From positions 1-47,822 of the forward strand of contig JAQVXI010000016.1 of assembly GCA_028709215.1 (NCBI GenBank): a DNA stretch of 47,822 bases, given 5' to 3'. The translations under genes were made by a program, and so were the position numbers. The notes below the pieces were generated by a model. It worked only from the letters and a program-made list of their open reading frames with translations. It ran no database searches and had not been told where the DNA came from. Source of the DNA: Bacteroidales bacterium. Its GTDB lineage: Bacteria > Bacteroidota > Bacteroidia > Bacteroidales > UBA1402. This document shows, in pieces, positions 16,851 to 26,076 of the stretch (within the stretch, counting starts at the first letter, position 1; the number at the start of each line of letters is the position of its first letter).

Positions 16851-18035
16851 TCACTGGTCCGTTTTTACTTGTTTTATTGCGCTTTTCAGTTGTGACATGG
16901 CCAACTGTAGTGTCTCAATCGGGCAGCCGATGTTGAGCCGCATGAAACCGTATCCTTCCGGACCAAAGCTGGTGCCTGTATTTAAGCCCAATCCCGCCTC
17001 GTGTATAAAGAACGTTTCTAACTCTTTTTGGTTCATCCCAAGATTTCTGCAGTCCAGCCAAATTAAGAAGGAAGCTTGCGGAATGCTGCAGGTAATTTGC
17101 GGAATGTGCGCTTTCAAAAATGCGACAACGTAGTCAATGTTTGTTTGCAAATAGCGAGTCAGTTCCTCCAGCCAGACTGCACCTTGTTCGTACGCGGCAA
17201 CGGTGGCTTCGTAGGCAAAAAGGTTGCCATGGTTCAGCGATAGATTTTGAAGAAATCGGTCAAACTGTGTTCGAACGGATTCGTTTTGGATCACATAGAA
17301 GGAACTGTTCAAACCGGGTATGTTGAAGGTCTTGCTGGGTGCCATCAGGGTAATCAGTGCACAATCGGATGTTTCGACCATGGCCGCCGGATGGTGTTGG
17401 TGACCGGGTAAGGTCAGATCGGCGTGAATTTCATCCGAAACCACGCAAATATCATGCGCAGCACAAATGGCAAGCATGCGCTCCAGCGCTTCTTTGCTCC
17501 AAACGCGTCCACCCGGATTGTGCGGGCTGCAAAGAATAAACATACGGCAACCGGATGCCGCTTTTTCTTCAAAATCTTCAAAGTCTATTTCAAACTGATT
17601 GTTTCTGTATACAAGCGAATTTTCGACCAATTCTCTTCCGTTGGCCTTGGGTAAATAACGGAAAGGAGGATATACCGGCGATTGAATTAAAATGCGGTCT
17701 CCCGGTTTGCTAAAGCATTGAATGGCCAGTGCGATGCCGCTGACGATGCCGGGTAAAAAACCGATTTCCTGTTTTTGTACTTCCCATTGGTACCGTTGCG
17801 CGAGCCAGTTTAGAATGGATTGATACCAACGTTCCGGGATGAGCGTGTACCCCAGGATGGGGTGCTGGCATCGGGTTTGAATCGCCTCCATAATAAATGG
17901 GGGCACAGGAATGTCCATGTCTGCCACCCACATGGGAAGAATATTTTCGGTTCCAAAATCTGTTTTTATCCGGTCGTATTTGATTGCTCCGGTATTTTTG
18001 CGTACGAGTTGCGTATTAAAAGAGTCTGTATACAT
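16851..18035 (-). CDS. MalY/PatB family PLP-dependent aminotransferase (probable cystathionine beta-lyase)
   Basis: A 394-residue fold-type I PLP enzyme. The N-terminal segment K-Y-D-R-I-K then L-P-M-W-V-A-D-M-D is the signature of the MalY/PatB subgroup, which cleaves C-S bonds of cystathionine or cysteine rather than transaminating. Other marks are S-P-H-N-P-G-G-R-V-W, V-S-D-E-I-H-A-D-L (PLP-binding Asp) and the Schiff-base Lys in A-P-S-K-T-F-N-I-P-G-L. The probable role is methionine biosynthesis or cysteine desulfhydration; sequence alone cannot separate these. It is transcribed alone from a -7 element at 18065-18072, divergent from ilvD. Confidence 0.9.
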   Translation of the reverse strand: MYTDSFNTQLVRKNTGAIKYDRIKTDFGTENILPMWVADMDIPVPPFIMEAIQTRCQHPILGYTLIPERWYQSILNWLAQRYQWEVQKQEIGFLPGIVSGIALAIQCFSKPGDRILIQSPVYPPFRYLPKANGRELVENSLVYRNNQFEIDFEDFEEKAASGCRMFILCSPHNPGGRVWSKEALERMLAICAAHDICVVSDEIHADLTLPGHQHHPAAMVETSDCALITLMAPSKTFNIPGLNSSFYVIQNESVRTQFDRFLQNLSLNHGNLFAYEATVAAYEQGAVWLEELTRYLQTNIDYVVAFLKAHIPQITCSIPQASFLIWLDCRNLGMNQKELETFFIHEAGLGLNTGTSFGPEGYGFMRLNIGCPIETLQLAMSQLKSAIKQVKTDQ

Positions 18036-18064
18036 ATCTGATTGTGTTGTTGATTGGTTCTACA

Positions 18065-18072
18065 CAAAGATA
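18065..18072 (-). promoter_or_regulatory. -7 promoter element for the malY-like gene
   Basis: CAAAGATA on the plus strand (TATCTTTG on the minus strand), 29 bases upstream of the ATG at 18035. Confidence 0.6.
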
Positions 18073-18204
18073 ATCATATTTTTTTTCCATACTTTTTGGG
18101 GTCAAACTTATAGAATGAATAAAAATATCGCCTATAGCTTACAGATTCGTGTAAAAAACGCATCAAAAGAACCAATGTATATTTTATATGCTGATAAAAA
18201 CCAT

Positions 18205-18212
18205 TATCTTTG
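18205..18212 (+). promoter_or_regulatory. -7 promoter element for the ilvD operon
   Basis: TATCTTTG matches TAnnTTTG exactly. It predicts transcription from about 18218, exactly where the leader hairpin begins. Confidence 0.6.
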
Positions 18213-18217
18213 TACCG

Positions 18218-18270
18218 GAACCCGACAGGTAGCCGAATGTATTGATGCTTCGGATTGCGGGTTCTTTTAT
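18218..18270 (+). promoter_or_regulatory. Leader hairpin followed by a T-rich run upstream of ilvD (candidate attenuator)
   Basis: An outer stem GAACCCG (18218-18224) pairs with CGGGTTC (18258-18264), enclosing an inner stem CCGAA (18233-18237) with TTCGG (18249-18253). It is followed at once by TTTTATTTAT, the shape of an intrinsic terminator placed between promoter and ATG (18290). No Ile/Leu/Val-rich leader peptide fits between the expected start of transcription and the hairpin, so classic translation-based attenuation is not evident. Confidence 0.45.
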
Positions 18271-18289
18271 TTATAAGCAGATACGAACA

Positions 18290-20122
18290 ATGAAAAATAA
18301 TCTGAGAAGTGCAACCAGCACACAGGGAAGGCGGATGGCCGGTGCACGTGCACTGTGGTCTGCCAATGGAATGAAATCTGCCCATATGGGCAAGCCCATC
18401 ATCGCTGTAGTCAATTCCTTTACTCAATTTGTACCCGGTCACGTGCATTTGCACAACATCGGTCAACGGGTCAAAGAGGAAATCGAAAAATTGGGTTGCT
18501 TTGCCGCGGAGTTTAATACCATTGCCATCGACGATGGCATTGCGATGGGACACGACGGCATGCTGTATTCGCTGCCCAGTCGTGATCTAATCGCCGATAG
18601 TGTAGAATATATGGTCAATGCACACAAGGCTGATGCCATGGTTTGTATATCCAATTGCGATAAGATCACTCCAGGGATGCTGATGGCCGCTATGCGACTC
18701 AATATTCCCACCGTGTTTATTTCCGGCGGACCGATGGAAGCCGGTGAATTGGACGGTGTACAGTTGGATTTGATTGATGCCATGGTACAGTCTGCCGACG
18801 ATTCCATCAGTGACGAACAAGTGCAGCGGGTAGAGCGCGCAGCCTGTCCCACTTGCGGATCCTGTTCCGGTATGTTTACCGCCAATTCGATGAATTGTCT
18901 GAACGAAGCATTGGGCTTGGCCTTACCCGGTAACGGAACCATCGTAGCTACGCATGAAAACAGACTCCGTTTGTTTCACGATGCGGCACGTTTGATCGTT
19001 AAAAATGCGCATAAATATTATATGGAAGGGGATGATACCGTTTTGCCCCGAAGCATTGCTACGCGCCAGGCATTTTTAAATGCCATGAAACTGGATATCG
19101 CCATGGGCGGATCCACCAATACCGTTCTGCACATACTGGCCATCGCACACGAAGCCGAAGTGCAATTGACGATGGATGATATGGATGCCCTGTCCAAGGA
19201 AACTCCCTGTGTATGCAAAGTTGCTCCCAATACACAAAAGTACCACATTCAGGATGTGAATCGTGCCGGAGGTATCTTGGGTATCTTAAACGAACTGGCC
19301 AAAGGCGGTTTGTTGGATGAGTCGGTGTATCGTGTCGACGGACTGACGCTGGGACAGGCCTTGAAACAATACGACATCACACGGGCCGATGCTACGGATG
19401 AGGCTGTACGCCTGTATAAATCAGCACCGGGCAATCGCTTCAATTTGGTGATGGGATCGCAACAGAATTATTATAAAACGCTCGACACCGATCGTGCAGA
19501 AGGTTGCATTCGTGACGTGGAGCATGCCTACACGCAGGATGGAGGTCTGGCCATTCTAAAAGGAAACATCGCTGTAAACGGTTGTGTGGTCAAAACAGCA
19601 GGGGTAGACGAAGCACTTTGGCATTTTGAAGGGACGGCACAGGTTTATGATTCACAGGATGCGGCGTGTACCGCCATTCTAAAAGACGAAATCAAAGCCG
19701 GTGATGTCGTTGTGATCACCTATGAAGGCCCCAAAGGAGGTCCGGGTATGCAAGAGATGTTGTATCCGACTTCGTATTTGAAGGCCAAGCATTTGGGTAA
19801 GGAATGCGCCTTGATCACGGATGGTCGCTTTTCGGGTGGTACATCCGGCCTATCCATCGGTCACGTTTCACCGGAAGCTGCTTCCGGGGGTGCCATCGGC
19901 TTGATCCGAAGCGGGGATCGCATTGAAATTGATATCCCGAAACGTTTGATACGGGTCATGGTGGACGATGCCGAACTGGAAGCCAGACGGCAGGCCGAGC
20001 TGGCCAAAGGCAAAAGCGCCTTTACACCGCCCGTACGCGAACGCGTCGTCTCAAAAGCATTAAAAGCCTATGCCTCCATGGTCAGTTCTGCTGACATGGG
20101 AGCCGTACGTTTAATCGATTAA
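18290..20122 (+). CDS. ilvD: Dihydroxy-acid dehydratase
   Basis: Dehydrates 2,3-dihydroxy-isovalerate and its methylvalerate homologue to the 2-keto acids in valine and isoleucine synthesis, using an iron-sulfur cluster. The ATG at 18290 ([19 protein letters not shown]) was chosen over 18242 because it matches the usual N-terminus and follows the leader hairpin; it gives 610 residues. Cluster ligands and signatures are [26 protein letters not shown], then G-G-S-T-N-T-V-L-H and, near the end, [15 protein letters not shown]. It is the first gene of the ilv operon, followed by ilvB after 3 bases. Confidence 0.97.
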   Translation: MKNNLRSATSTQGRRMAGARALWSANGMKSAHMGKPIIAVVNSFTQFVPGHVHLHNIGQRVKEEIEKLGCFAAEFNTIAIDDGIAMGHDGMLYSLPSRDLIADSVEYMVNAHKADAMVCISNCDKITPGMLMAAMRLNIPTVFISGGPMEAGELDGVQLDLIDAMVQSADDSISDEQVQRVERAACPTCGSCSGMFTANSMNCLNEALGLALPGNGTIVATHENRLRLFHDAARLIVKNAHKYYMEGDDTVLPRSIATRQAFLNAMKLDIAMGGSTNTVLHILAIAHEAEVQLTMDDMDALSKETPCVCKVAPNTQKYHIQDVNRAGGILGILNELAKGGLLDESVYRVDGLTLGQALKQYDITRADATDEAVRLYKSAPGNRFNLVMGSQQNYYKTLDTDRAEGCIRDVEHAYTQDGGLAILKGNIAVNGCVVKTAGVDEALWHFEGTAQVYDSQDAACTAILKDEIKAGDVVVITYEGPKGGPGMQEMLYPTSYLKAKHLGKECALITDGRFSGGTSGLSIGHVSPEAASGGAIGLIRSGDRIEIDIPKRLIRVMVDDAELEARRQAELAKGKSAFTPPVRERVVSKALKAYASMVSSADMGAVRLID

Positions 20123-20125
20123 TTT

Positions 20126-21823
20126 ATGGAGTCAACAAAAATAAAAGGAGCAGAAGCGTTGATGCTCGCTCTGATAGAGGAAAAGGTAGATACGATTTTT
20201 GGTTACCCCGGAGGATCCATCATCAATGTGTTTGATGAAATGTACTCCCATCGGGAAACCATCAAACAAATCCTGACGCGTCACGAACAGGGAGCCATCC
20301 ATGCTGCCCAGGGATATGCGCGGGTGACCGGTGACCCCGGCGTGGTGATTGTTACTTCCGGTCCCGGTGCCACCAATGTGATCACCGGTCTGGCCGATGC
20401 CATGTTGGATAGTACACCTTTGGTTGTGATTAGTGGGCAAGTGAGCAGCCACCTTTTGGGCACGGATGCTTTTCAGGAAACGGATGTGATCGGTTTGTCT
20501 CAGCCGGTGACCAAATGGAGTTATCAGATACGCAAAGCCAGTGATATCTCGTGGGCGGTAGCGCGTGCCTTTTACATTGCACGCGAAGGTAGACCCGGTC
20601 CGGTTGTGTTGGATTTTACCAAAGATGCTCAAAACGAGTTGCTGGAGTTTTCGTACGAAAAGTGTTGTTTCATTCGGAGTTATGAGCCGTATCCGGAATT
20701 GCAGAAGTCTGCGATTGAACAGGCGGCAGCGTTGATTAATTCCGCAAAAAAACCACTGGCTCTGGTAGGACAGGGGGTTATTTTGGGCGAAGCGGAAGCC
20801 GAACTTCAGGCCTTTCTGGAGAAAGCGGATATTCCGGCCGGATGTACGCTGTTGGGACTACCGGCTTTGCCCAGCGATTATCCGCTAAAGAAGGGAATGC
20901 TGGGAATGCACGGCAATGTTGGCCCCAATCGTAAGACAATGGAGTGTGATGTGCTGATTGCCATCGGTATGCGTTTTGATGATCGGGTTACCGGTGATCT
21001 GAAGACGTATGCGAAGCAGGCCAAAATCATACACTTTGACATCGATTCTTCAGAAATCGGAAAGAATGTGGTTCCGGATGTGGCCGTTCTTGCCGATGTC
21101 AAAGAAAGTCTTCCGGCAGTAACCGAACTTCTGGAAAAAAAATCCCATACAGAATGGGTGGATAGTTTTAAAATTCATGAGCAGGAGGAATGGGATCGCG
21201 TCATTCAACACGAGATTCATCCGACTCAGGGAGCCATAACGATGGGAGAGGTCGTCCATCGGGTTGCTGAAGCGACACCAAAAAGTTCAGTTTTGGTTAC
21301 GGATGTCGGTCAGAATCAAATGATGGGCGTTCGATACTTTAAATATTTTGGTCTTCGCAATCTGGTAACCTCCGGTGGTTTGGGTACCATGGGTTTTGGC
21401 TTGCCTGCAGCCCTCGGGGCGGCTTTGGGCGCACCGGAAAAAACGGTTTGTCTGTTTAGTGGAGATGGTGGCATTCAAATGACCATTCAGGAATTGGGTA
21501 CGATTATGGAGTACGACATTCCGGTAAAAATCATCATTTTGAACAATCGGTTTCTGGGAATGGTGCGTCAATGGCAGGAATTGTTTTTCAAAGAACGGTA
21601 TTCCTCGACGGTCATGAAAAATCCCAATTTCCCGGCGTTGGCTGCGGCTTATGGCATTCCGGGCAGAAAAGTGTTTGACCGGAGTGAACTGGATGCTGCC
21701 ATTACGGAAATGATCGAGACCAAAGGAGCCTATCTGCTTGAAGTTGAAGTAGAGCAAAACGGCATGGTGTATCCCATGATTCCGGCAGGAACCAATGTCA
21801 ATAACATCTTATTAGGAGACTGA
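20126..21823 (+). CDS. ilvB: Acetolactate synthase, large (catalytic) subunit
   Basis: Condenses pyruvate with pyruvate or 2-ketobutyrate, using thiamine diphosphate, at the start of branched-chain amino acid synthesis. The 565-residue protein shows F-G-Y-P-G-G-S-I-I-N-V-F-D-E near the N-terminus, the catalytic Glu in R-H-E-Q-G-A-I-H-A-A, the central FAD/transhydrogenase-like domain with M-R-F-D-D-R-V-T-G, and the TPP motif G-D-G-G-I-Q-M ending in N-N-R-F-L-G-M-V-R-Q-W-Q. The FAD-linked Arg/Phe region and the adjacent ilvN mark it as the anabolic enzyme rather than the catabolic AlsS form. It is separated from ilvN by 2 bases. Confidence 0.97.
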   Translation: MESTKIKGAEALMLALIEEKVDTIFGYPGGSIINVFDEMYSHRETIKQILTRHEQGAIHAAQGYARVTGDPGVVIVTSGPGATNVITGLADAMLDSTPLVVISGQVSSHLLGTDAFQETDVIGLSQPVTKWSYQIRKASDISWAVARAFYIAREGRPGPVVLDFTKDAQNELLEFSYEKCCFIRSYEPYPELQKSAIEQAAALINSAKKPLALVGQGVILGEAEAELQAFLEKADIPAGCTLLGLPALPSDYPLKKGMLGMHGNVGPNRKTMECDVLIAIGMRFDDRVTGDLKTYAKQAKIIHFDIDSSEIGKNVVPDVAVLADVKESLPAVTELLEKKSHTEWVDSFKIHEQEEWDRVIQHEIHPTQGAITMGEVVHRVAEATPKSSVLVTDVGQNQMMGVRYFKYFGLRNLVTSGGLGTMGFGLPAALGAALGAPEKTVCLFSGDGGIQMTIQELGTIMEYDIPVKIIILNNRFLGMVRQWQELFFKERYSSTVMKNPNFPALAAAYGIPGRKVFDRSELDAAITEMIETKGAYLLEVEVEQNGMVYPMIPAGTNVNNILLGD

Positions 21824-21825
21824 TT

Positions 21826-22386
21826 ATGGAAAATATATTATATACCGTAACGGTGTACACCGAGAATATGGTTGGTTTGCTCAATCAGATCACCATCATT
21901 TTCAATCGTCGCCACATCAACATTGAGAGTCTGACCGTTTCGCAATCGGCGATTCCGGGTATCCACAAGTTTACCATTACCGTTGAGTCCTACGAAGAAC
22001 AAATTTCGAAGGTGGTCAGTCAGATTGAGAAGCGTGTGGACGTACTGAAGGCCTTTTATTTTACGGATAAGGACGTCATTTTTCAAGAGGTTGCCCTGTA
22101 TAAAATTCCGACTGAAGCGCTGTTTGATAATACGGAGATTGAATCCTTGGTGCGCCGATACAATGCGCGCATTGTGGAGGTAAACCGGAATTATGCGGTC
22201 ATAGAGATGGCCGGACATACAGAGGAGACCCAACAGTTGTTTGACGATTTAAAGAAGTATCGGGTATTGCAGTTTGTTCGCTCCGGTCGCATTGCCGTAA
22301 CGCGTTCATCCGTTGAGCGCTTGAGTGATTTCTTGTCTGTAATGGAAGCAAGAGAGTCCAAAATCAAACGGGAATGTTGCCAATAG
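21826..22386 (+). CDS. ilvN: Acetolactate synthase, small (regulatory) subunit
   Basis: The regulatory partner of IlvB, which activates it and confers valine feedback inhibition. The 186-residue protein opens with an ACT domain (Y-T-V-T-V-Y-T-E-N-M-V-G-L-L-N-Q-I then F-N-R-R-H-I-N-I-E-S-L-T-V), followed by the second conserved domain with V-R-R-Y-N-A-R-I-V-E and F-V-R-S-G-R-I-A-V-T-R. This is the normal size for the longer IlvH-like small subunits. Its 3' end overlaps the thioesterase gene by 13 bp. Confidence 0.95.
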   Translation: MENILYTVTVYTENMVGLLNQITIIFNRRHINIESLTVSQSAIPGIHKFTITVESYEEQISKVVSQIEKRVDVLKAFYFTDKDVIFQEVALYKIPTEALFDNTEIESLVRRYNARIVEVNRNYAVIEMAGHTEETQQLFDDLKKYRVLQFVRSGRIAVTRSSVERLSDFLSVMEARESKIKRECCQ

Positions 22387-23114
22387 CAGAATATTCGTAC
22401 CGGGTGCAACCACTGGATGTGGATTTCAAAGAACAAATGCGTACCACCCAACTGTTGGGGTATATGTTGCATACGGCCGGTCAGCATGCCGATGAAAATG
22501 GTTTTGGCATTCACACCTTGCACAGTACGGGCAGGGCATGGGTTGCCTCCAGAATTGCGATGGAAATCGATCGGTACCCCATGGCTGAGGAAGCATTTCA
22601 CATACAAACCTGGATTGAAGATTTTGGTCGGGTGTTTACGACCCGAAATTTTCGGTTCTTAAATGCCAATCGAGAAGAAATCGGTGGAGGAACCAGTATC
22701 TGGTGTATGTTGGATATGGAGAGTCGCAAGGCGATTGATCTGGCGCACAGCGAATATGCCTCTTTTGCAAACGGAATTCCTTCGCCGGTGTCTCGTGCCG
22801 CAAAGGTGGCGGGGGTACAGGCGGAGGCGATATCGCGGCATCGGGTCAAGTATAGTGATCTGGATTTTAATCATCATGCCAACAGCATGAAGTATATCGA
22901 GTGGATGATGGATCTGTTTCCATTGGACTTTTTTCAGACGAATGCAGTGAAACGTCTGGATATCAATTACGTTAGCGAGATTCGTTTTGGTGAAATCGTG
23001 GATATATACAGGCAACAGGATGCCGCGGACCGGTGTCGGTTTGATATGCGTAGGGGAGACGATGTGATTTGTCGTACAACCATGCATTTTCATGCTCCCT
23101 TTTCGCTCATTTAA
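22374..23114 (+). CDS. Acyl-ACP thioesterase (FatA/FatB family)
   Basis: Hydrolyses acyl-[acyl carrier protein] to free fatty acid. The 246-residue protein is a double hotdog: an N-terminal half with A-G-Q-H-A-D-E-N-G-F-G-I and T-W-I-E-D-F-G-R-V-F-T-T-R-N-F, and a C-terminal half with Y-S-D-L-D-F-N-H-H-A-N-S-M-K-Y-I-E-W, which carries the Asp/Asn/His catalytic group of plant-type acyl-ACP thioesterases. It starts inside the end of ilvN (13 bp overlap) and lies before ilvC. I recall the same position in other Bacteroidales, so its place in a branched-chain amino acid operon is probably selected. One possible reason is that branched-chain keto acids prime iso/anteiso fatty acids (inference). 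Confidence 0.9.
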   Translation: MLPIAEYSYRVQPLDVDFKEQMRTTQLLGYMLHTAGQHADENGFGIHTLHSTGRAWVASRIAMEIDRYPMAEEAFHIQTWIEDFGRVFTTRNFRFLNANREEIGGGTSIWCMLDMESRKAIDLAHSEYASFANGIPSPVSRAAKVAGVQAEAISRHRVKYSDLDFNHHANSMKYIEWMMDLFPLDFFQTNAVKRLDINYVSEIRFGEIVDIYRQQDAADRCRFDMRRGDDVICRTTMHFHAPFSLI

Positions 23115-23125
23115 TGGATAATTTG

Positions 23126-23133
23126 TAACTTTG
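23126..23133 (+). promoter_or_regulatory. -7 promoter element in front of ilvC
   Basis: TAACTTTG matches TAnnTTTG, 56 bases upstream of the ilvC ATG. It suggests that ilvC can be transcribed separately from ilvDBN. Confidence 0.55.
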
Positions 23134-23189
23134 TGGCCTGATTTGATTTAAAAATAGAACAAAAACATCGTTTAATATAAAAAAAGCAA

Positions 23190-24236
23190 ATGGCAGTAAT
23201 GAATTTTGGCGGAACCGACGAGAACGTTGTAACCCGCGAAGAGTTTCCTTTGGAAAAGGCTCGTGAAGTGATGAAAGACGAAGTCATCGCTGTAATCGGC
23301 TATGGTGTACAAGGCCCAGGCCAATCGTTAAATCTTCGTGACAATGGTTTTAACGTCATCATTGGTCAACGAAAAGGTGGAAAAACATGGGACAAGGCCG
23401 TTGCCGACGGTTGGGTACCCGGTGAAACCCTTTTTGAAATTGAAGAAGCATGTCAACGTGCCACAATCATCCAATACCTTTTGTCGGATGCTGCGCAGAT
23501 TGAGGTTTGGCCGCGCATCAAACCGTATTTGACTGCAGGCAAGGCCTTGTATTTCTCTCACGGATTTGCAATTACCTACAAAGAACGTACGAACATTGTT
23601 CCTCCTGCAGATGTCGATGTTATTTTGGTTGCGCCCAAAGGTTCCGGTACGTCGTTGCGTACGATGTTCCTGGAAGGTCGCGGTTTGAACTCTTCGTATG
23701 CCATCTTCCAAGATGCAACGGGTCGTGCCAAAGAGCGTGTTGTTGCTTTGGGTATTGGTGTGGGTTCCGGCTATTTATTTGAAACGACGTTCAAACGTGA
23801 AGTATACTCGGATTTAACCGGTGAACGCGGTACCTTGATGGGTGCGATTCAGGGTATTCTGTTGGCGCAATACGAAGTTTTGCGTGAAAACGGTCATACG
23901 CCTTCGGAAGCATTCAACGAAACCGTAGAAGAGCTTACCCAATCACTGATGCCTTTGTTTGCGAAGAATGGTATGGATTGGATGTATGCCAATTGCTCCA
24001 CGACAGCACAACGCGGCGCCTTGGATTGGATGGGTCCTTTTCACGATGCATCCAAACCTGTTTTTGCGAAGTTGTACAGCGAAGTGGCCAATGGCAACGA
24101 AGCTCAACGCTCCATTGATTCCAATTCACAACCGGATTATCGCGAAAAACTGGAAGTTGAATTGAAAGCTTTGCGCGAAAGCGAAATGTGGCGTACCGGT
24201 GCGGTTGTTCGCAAGCTGCGTCCGGAAAACAGCTGA
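23190..24236 (+). CDS. ilvC: Ketol-acid reductoisomerase (NADP+)
   Basis: Converts acetolactate or acetohydroxybutyrate to the dihydroxy acids used by IlvD. It has 348 residues, with the Rossmann loop V-I-G-Y-G-V-Q-G-P-G-Q-S-L-N-L-R-D, then the cofactor-specificity segment I-G-Q-R-K-G-G-K-T-W. The basic and hydroxyl residues there argue for NADPH, but this is a reading by eye. V-A-P-K-G-S-G-T-S-L-R and the C-terminal knotted helical domain with F-N-E-T-V-E-E-L-T-Q-S are also present. G-V-Q-G-P-G-Q replaces the common G-S-Q-G-H-A; I believe this is the usual Bacteroidota form. Its codon use (cgt, ggt) looks more biased than the neighbours, fitting high expression from its own promoter. Confidence 0.96.
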   Translation: MAVMNFGGTDENVVTREEFPLEKAREVMKDEVIAVIGYGVQGPGQSLNLRDNGFNVIIGQRKGGKTWDKAVADGWVPGETLFEIEEACQRATIIQYLLSDAAQIEVWPRIKPYLTAGKALYFSHGFAITYKERTNIVPPADVDVILVAPKGSGTSLRTMFLEGRGLNSSYAIFQDATGRAKERVVALGIGVGSGYLFETTFKREVYSDLTGERGTLMGAIQGILLAQYEVLRENGHTPSEAFNETVEELTQSLMPLFAKNGMDWMYANCSTTAQRGALDWMGPFHDASKPVFAKLYSEVANGNEAQRSIDSNSQPDYREKLEVELKALRESEMWRTGAVVRKLRPENS

Positions 24237-24260
24237 TCCCATTGCATGATAATATAGTAG

Positions 24261-24294
24261 AAAGGCCGCATCCATTAGGAAGCGGCCTTTTTTT
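24261..24294 (+). terminator. Intrinsic terminator of the ilv operon
   Basis: Perfect 9-bp stem AAAGGCCGC (24261-24269) / GCGGCCTTT (24282-24290) with a T-run of seven spanning its end, placed between ilvC and the convergent sensor kinase gene. It has no T-run in the minus direction, so it serves ilvC. Confidence 0.85.
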
Positions 24295-24309
24295 CGAAGG
24301 GTTGATTCG

Positions 24310-26076
24310 TTAGTGTTTCTGAAGAGAAAAAATAAATTCCAGACCTCCCTGATCCCGGTTTTTGGCAGATATACTGCCTCCGTGCAGCAGTACAGCATTC
24401 TTGACAATGGCAAGTCCGAGTCCGGTACCTCCCATTTTGCGAGAACGGCCTTTGTCGACGCGATAGAAGCGTTCAAACAATCGTTGAAGGTGTTCTTCGG
24501 GGACGCCGGCTCCGGTGTCGTAGAAGCTGAAATACGAACGATCTTTGTCGTTTCGGAAGCAGGAAATCACGATTTCAATGTTTTCACCGGCATAGGCTAA
24601 GGCGTTGTCCATCAGATTACGAAAAATGGAATACAACAAGGAAGGGTTGCCTTGAATGATCAGGGAGGGCTCAACGTGGAGTTGAACACGCACCTGCTTC
24701 TGTTCGATTTCCAATTGCAATTCCATGCATATTTGATCCAAGATGGGGCGAATGGGAACGGGCTCCATTTCGATAAAGCCGGGTGCTTCATCCAATCGGC
24801 TCAGGGTAGAAATGTCTTTAAGCAACTCACTGAGTCGTCTGCTTTGGTAGAAGGAGCGTTCCACAAAGCCGAGCAAACGTTCTTTGGGCAAATTCGGGTT
24901 GTTCACGATGGTTTCCATATACCCTTGAATGCTGCTAACCGGTGTTTTTAGTTCGTGTGCGATGTTTTGGGTCAGTTGTCGCTTGATTAAGCTTTCTTCT
25001 TCGTTTTGAGTAATATCGCTGATGCTCACCTCAAAACTAAGGTCGGTAAACACAATGCATTGTACCTGAAAGATACGTCCGTTTCGATGGATTTGTGTCG
25101 ATTGACGCTGTACCTGTCCAAAAAACTGATTTTTTTTGAACGATGTTTGTATGTACTGATTGATTTCATTCAATTCCTTTAGTTGAAAAATGGATTCAGC
25201 GGCATCGACCGGCTTACTTGAAATCAGATTGAGGTATTGGATAAACAAGCTGTTGGCAGTGATCTCTTTTTTGTCCGGAGAAAATATGGCCAAACCTTCC
25301 TTGGCGATTTGAAGGTGGGTCAATAATTTTTCCCGTTCAATCATGAGCGCATCGCGGGTTTCACTCAGGTTATGAAACATGCCTACGATGTGCTGTGAAA
25401 TTTCACCCAATTCGTTTTGTGGAAAGCGTATGTCGGATTCAATGGATTGATTTCGGTCGGCTGCTTGTGCAAAATCCCGCAATTGAGAGATGGTTCGTCC
25501 CAGTTTTTGGGTGCTTCGATACAAGAAGATCAAGAGAATCAGCACCAGAATGGCGGCAAAAAAGATAAACGTATAGTCCGTTTTTAGATGGTTTCTTAGT
25601 ACGGAGTTGTATGGGAGGGAGGCTCTTAGTACGTAGTTTGAAAAGCGTTTGGCTGCGTAAAAGTAGGGCTTTCCCATGGTGTTGGATGTCCGGCGCACCG
25701 ATACGCCTTCCCCTTCGTGCATGGCCTGAATGAATTCGGGACGATCGCCATGAAATTCTAGATGCTCGGCTTTGCTGTCAAAAAGCACGTTGCCTGTTCG
25801 GTCCAGCAGGGTGATGCGCAGATCGGGATAATGAAACGCATCACATACGTGTTGGATCAACGAGTCGTTCCACTCCGTTTGTTCCAATTGATCGGCCAGG
25901 CGGCTGTTGCAGGCTTGCAGCTCAGTTGTAAGCAGCTCGATGCGAAAGATGCGTTCCCGCTGCAAATGAAACAAGGCTAGAGGAATGGCAAACAAGAGAA
26001 ACGTGGCCAGAATGGACGCGTATAATTTCTGATGAAACGAAAAGCGGGGGTTTCTTATTTGTACAGGTGTGCGCAT
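24310..26076 (-). CDS. Phosphate-type sensor histidine kinase (PhoR-like)
   Basis: A membrane sensor that phosphorylates the adjacent response regulator. The 588-residue protein has TM1 at about 18-37, a periplasmic domain of ~130 residues, TM2 near 170-188, a linker/HAMP-like stretch, a PAS-like region (about 250-350), a HisKA dimerisation helix with the phospho-acceptor His in Q-N-I-A-H-E-L-K-T-P-V-S-S, and an HATPase domain with the N-box N-L-M-D-N-A-L-A-Y, F-E-R-F-Y-R-V-D-K-G and G-G-T-G-L-G-L-A-I-V. Its start overlaps the regulator stop as TGATG. PhoR identity is inferred from the phoU and PiT genes upstream in the same operon. Confidence 0.9.
   Translation of the reverse strand: MRTPVQIRNPRFSFHQKLYASILATFLLFAIPLALFHLQRERIFRIELLTTELQACNSRLADQLEQTEWNDSLIQHVCDAFHYPDLRITLLDRTGNVLFDSKAEHLEFHGDRPEFIQAMHEGEGVSVRRTSNTMGKPYFYAAKRFSNYVLRASLPYNSVLRNHLKTDYTFIFFAAILVLILLIFLYRSTQKLGRTISQLRDFAQAADRNQSIESDIRFPQNELGEISQHIVGMFHNLSETRDALMIEREKLLTHLQIAKEGLAIFSPDKKEITANSLFIQYLNLISSKPVDAAESIFQLKELNEINQYIQTSFKKNQFFGQVQRQSTQIHRNGRIFQVQCIVFTDLSFEVSISDITQNEEESLIKRQLTQNIAHELKTPVSSIQGYMETIVNNPNLPKERLLGFVERSFYQSRRLSELLKDISTLSRLDEAPGFIEMEPVPIRPILDQICMELQLEIEQKQVRVQLHVEPSLIIQGNPSLLYSIFRNLMDNALAYAGENIEIVISCFRNDKDRSYFSFYDTGAGVPEEHLQRLFERFYRVDKGRSRKMGGTGLGLAIVKNAVLLHGGSISAKNRDQGGLEFIFSLQKH

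Noticed and set aside
18073..18204. A small ORF (from 18118) ahead of ilvD as a leader peptide
   Set aside because: It begins upstream of the -7 element and is not rich in Ile, Leu or Val, so it would not be on the ilvD transcript.
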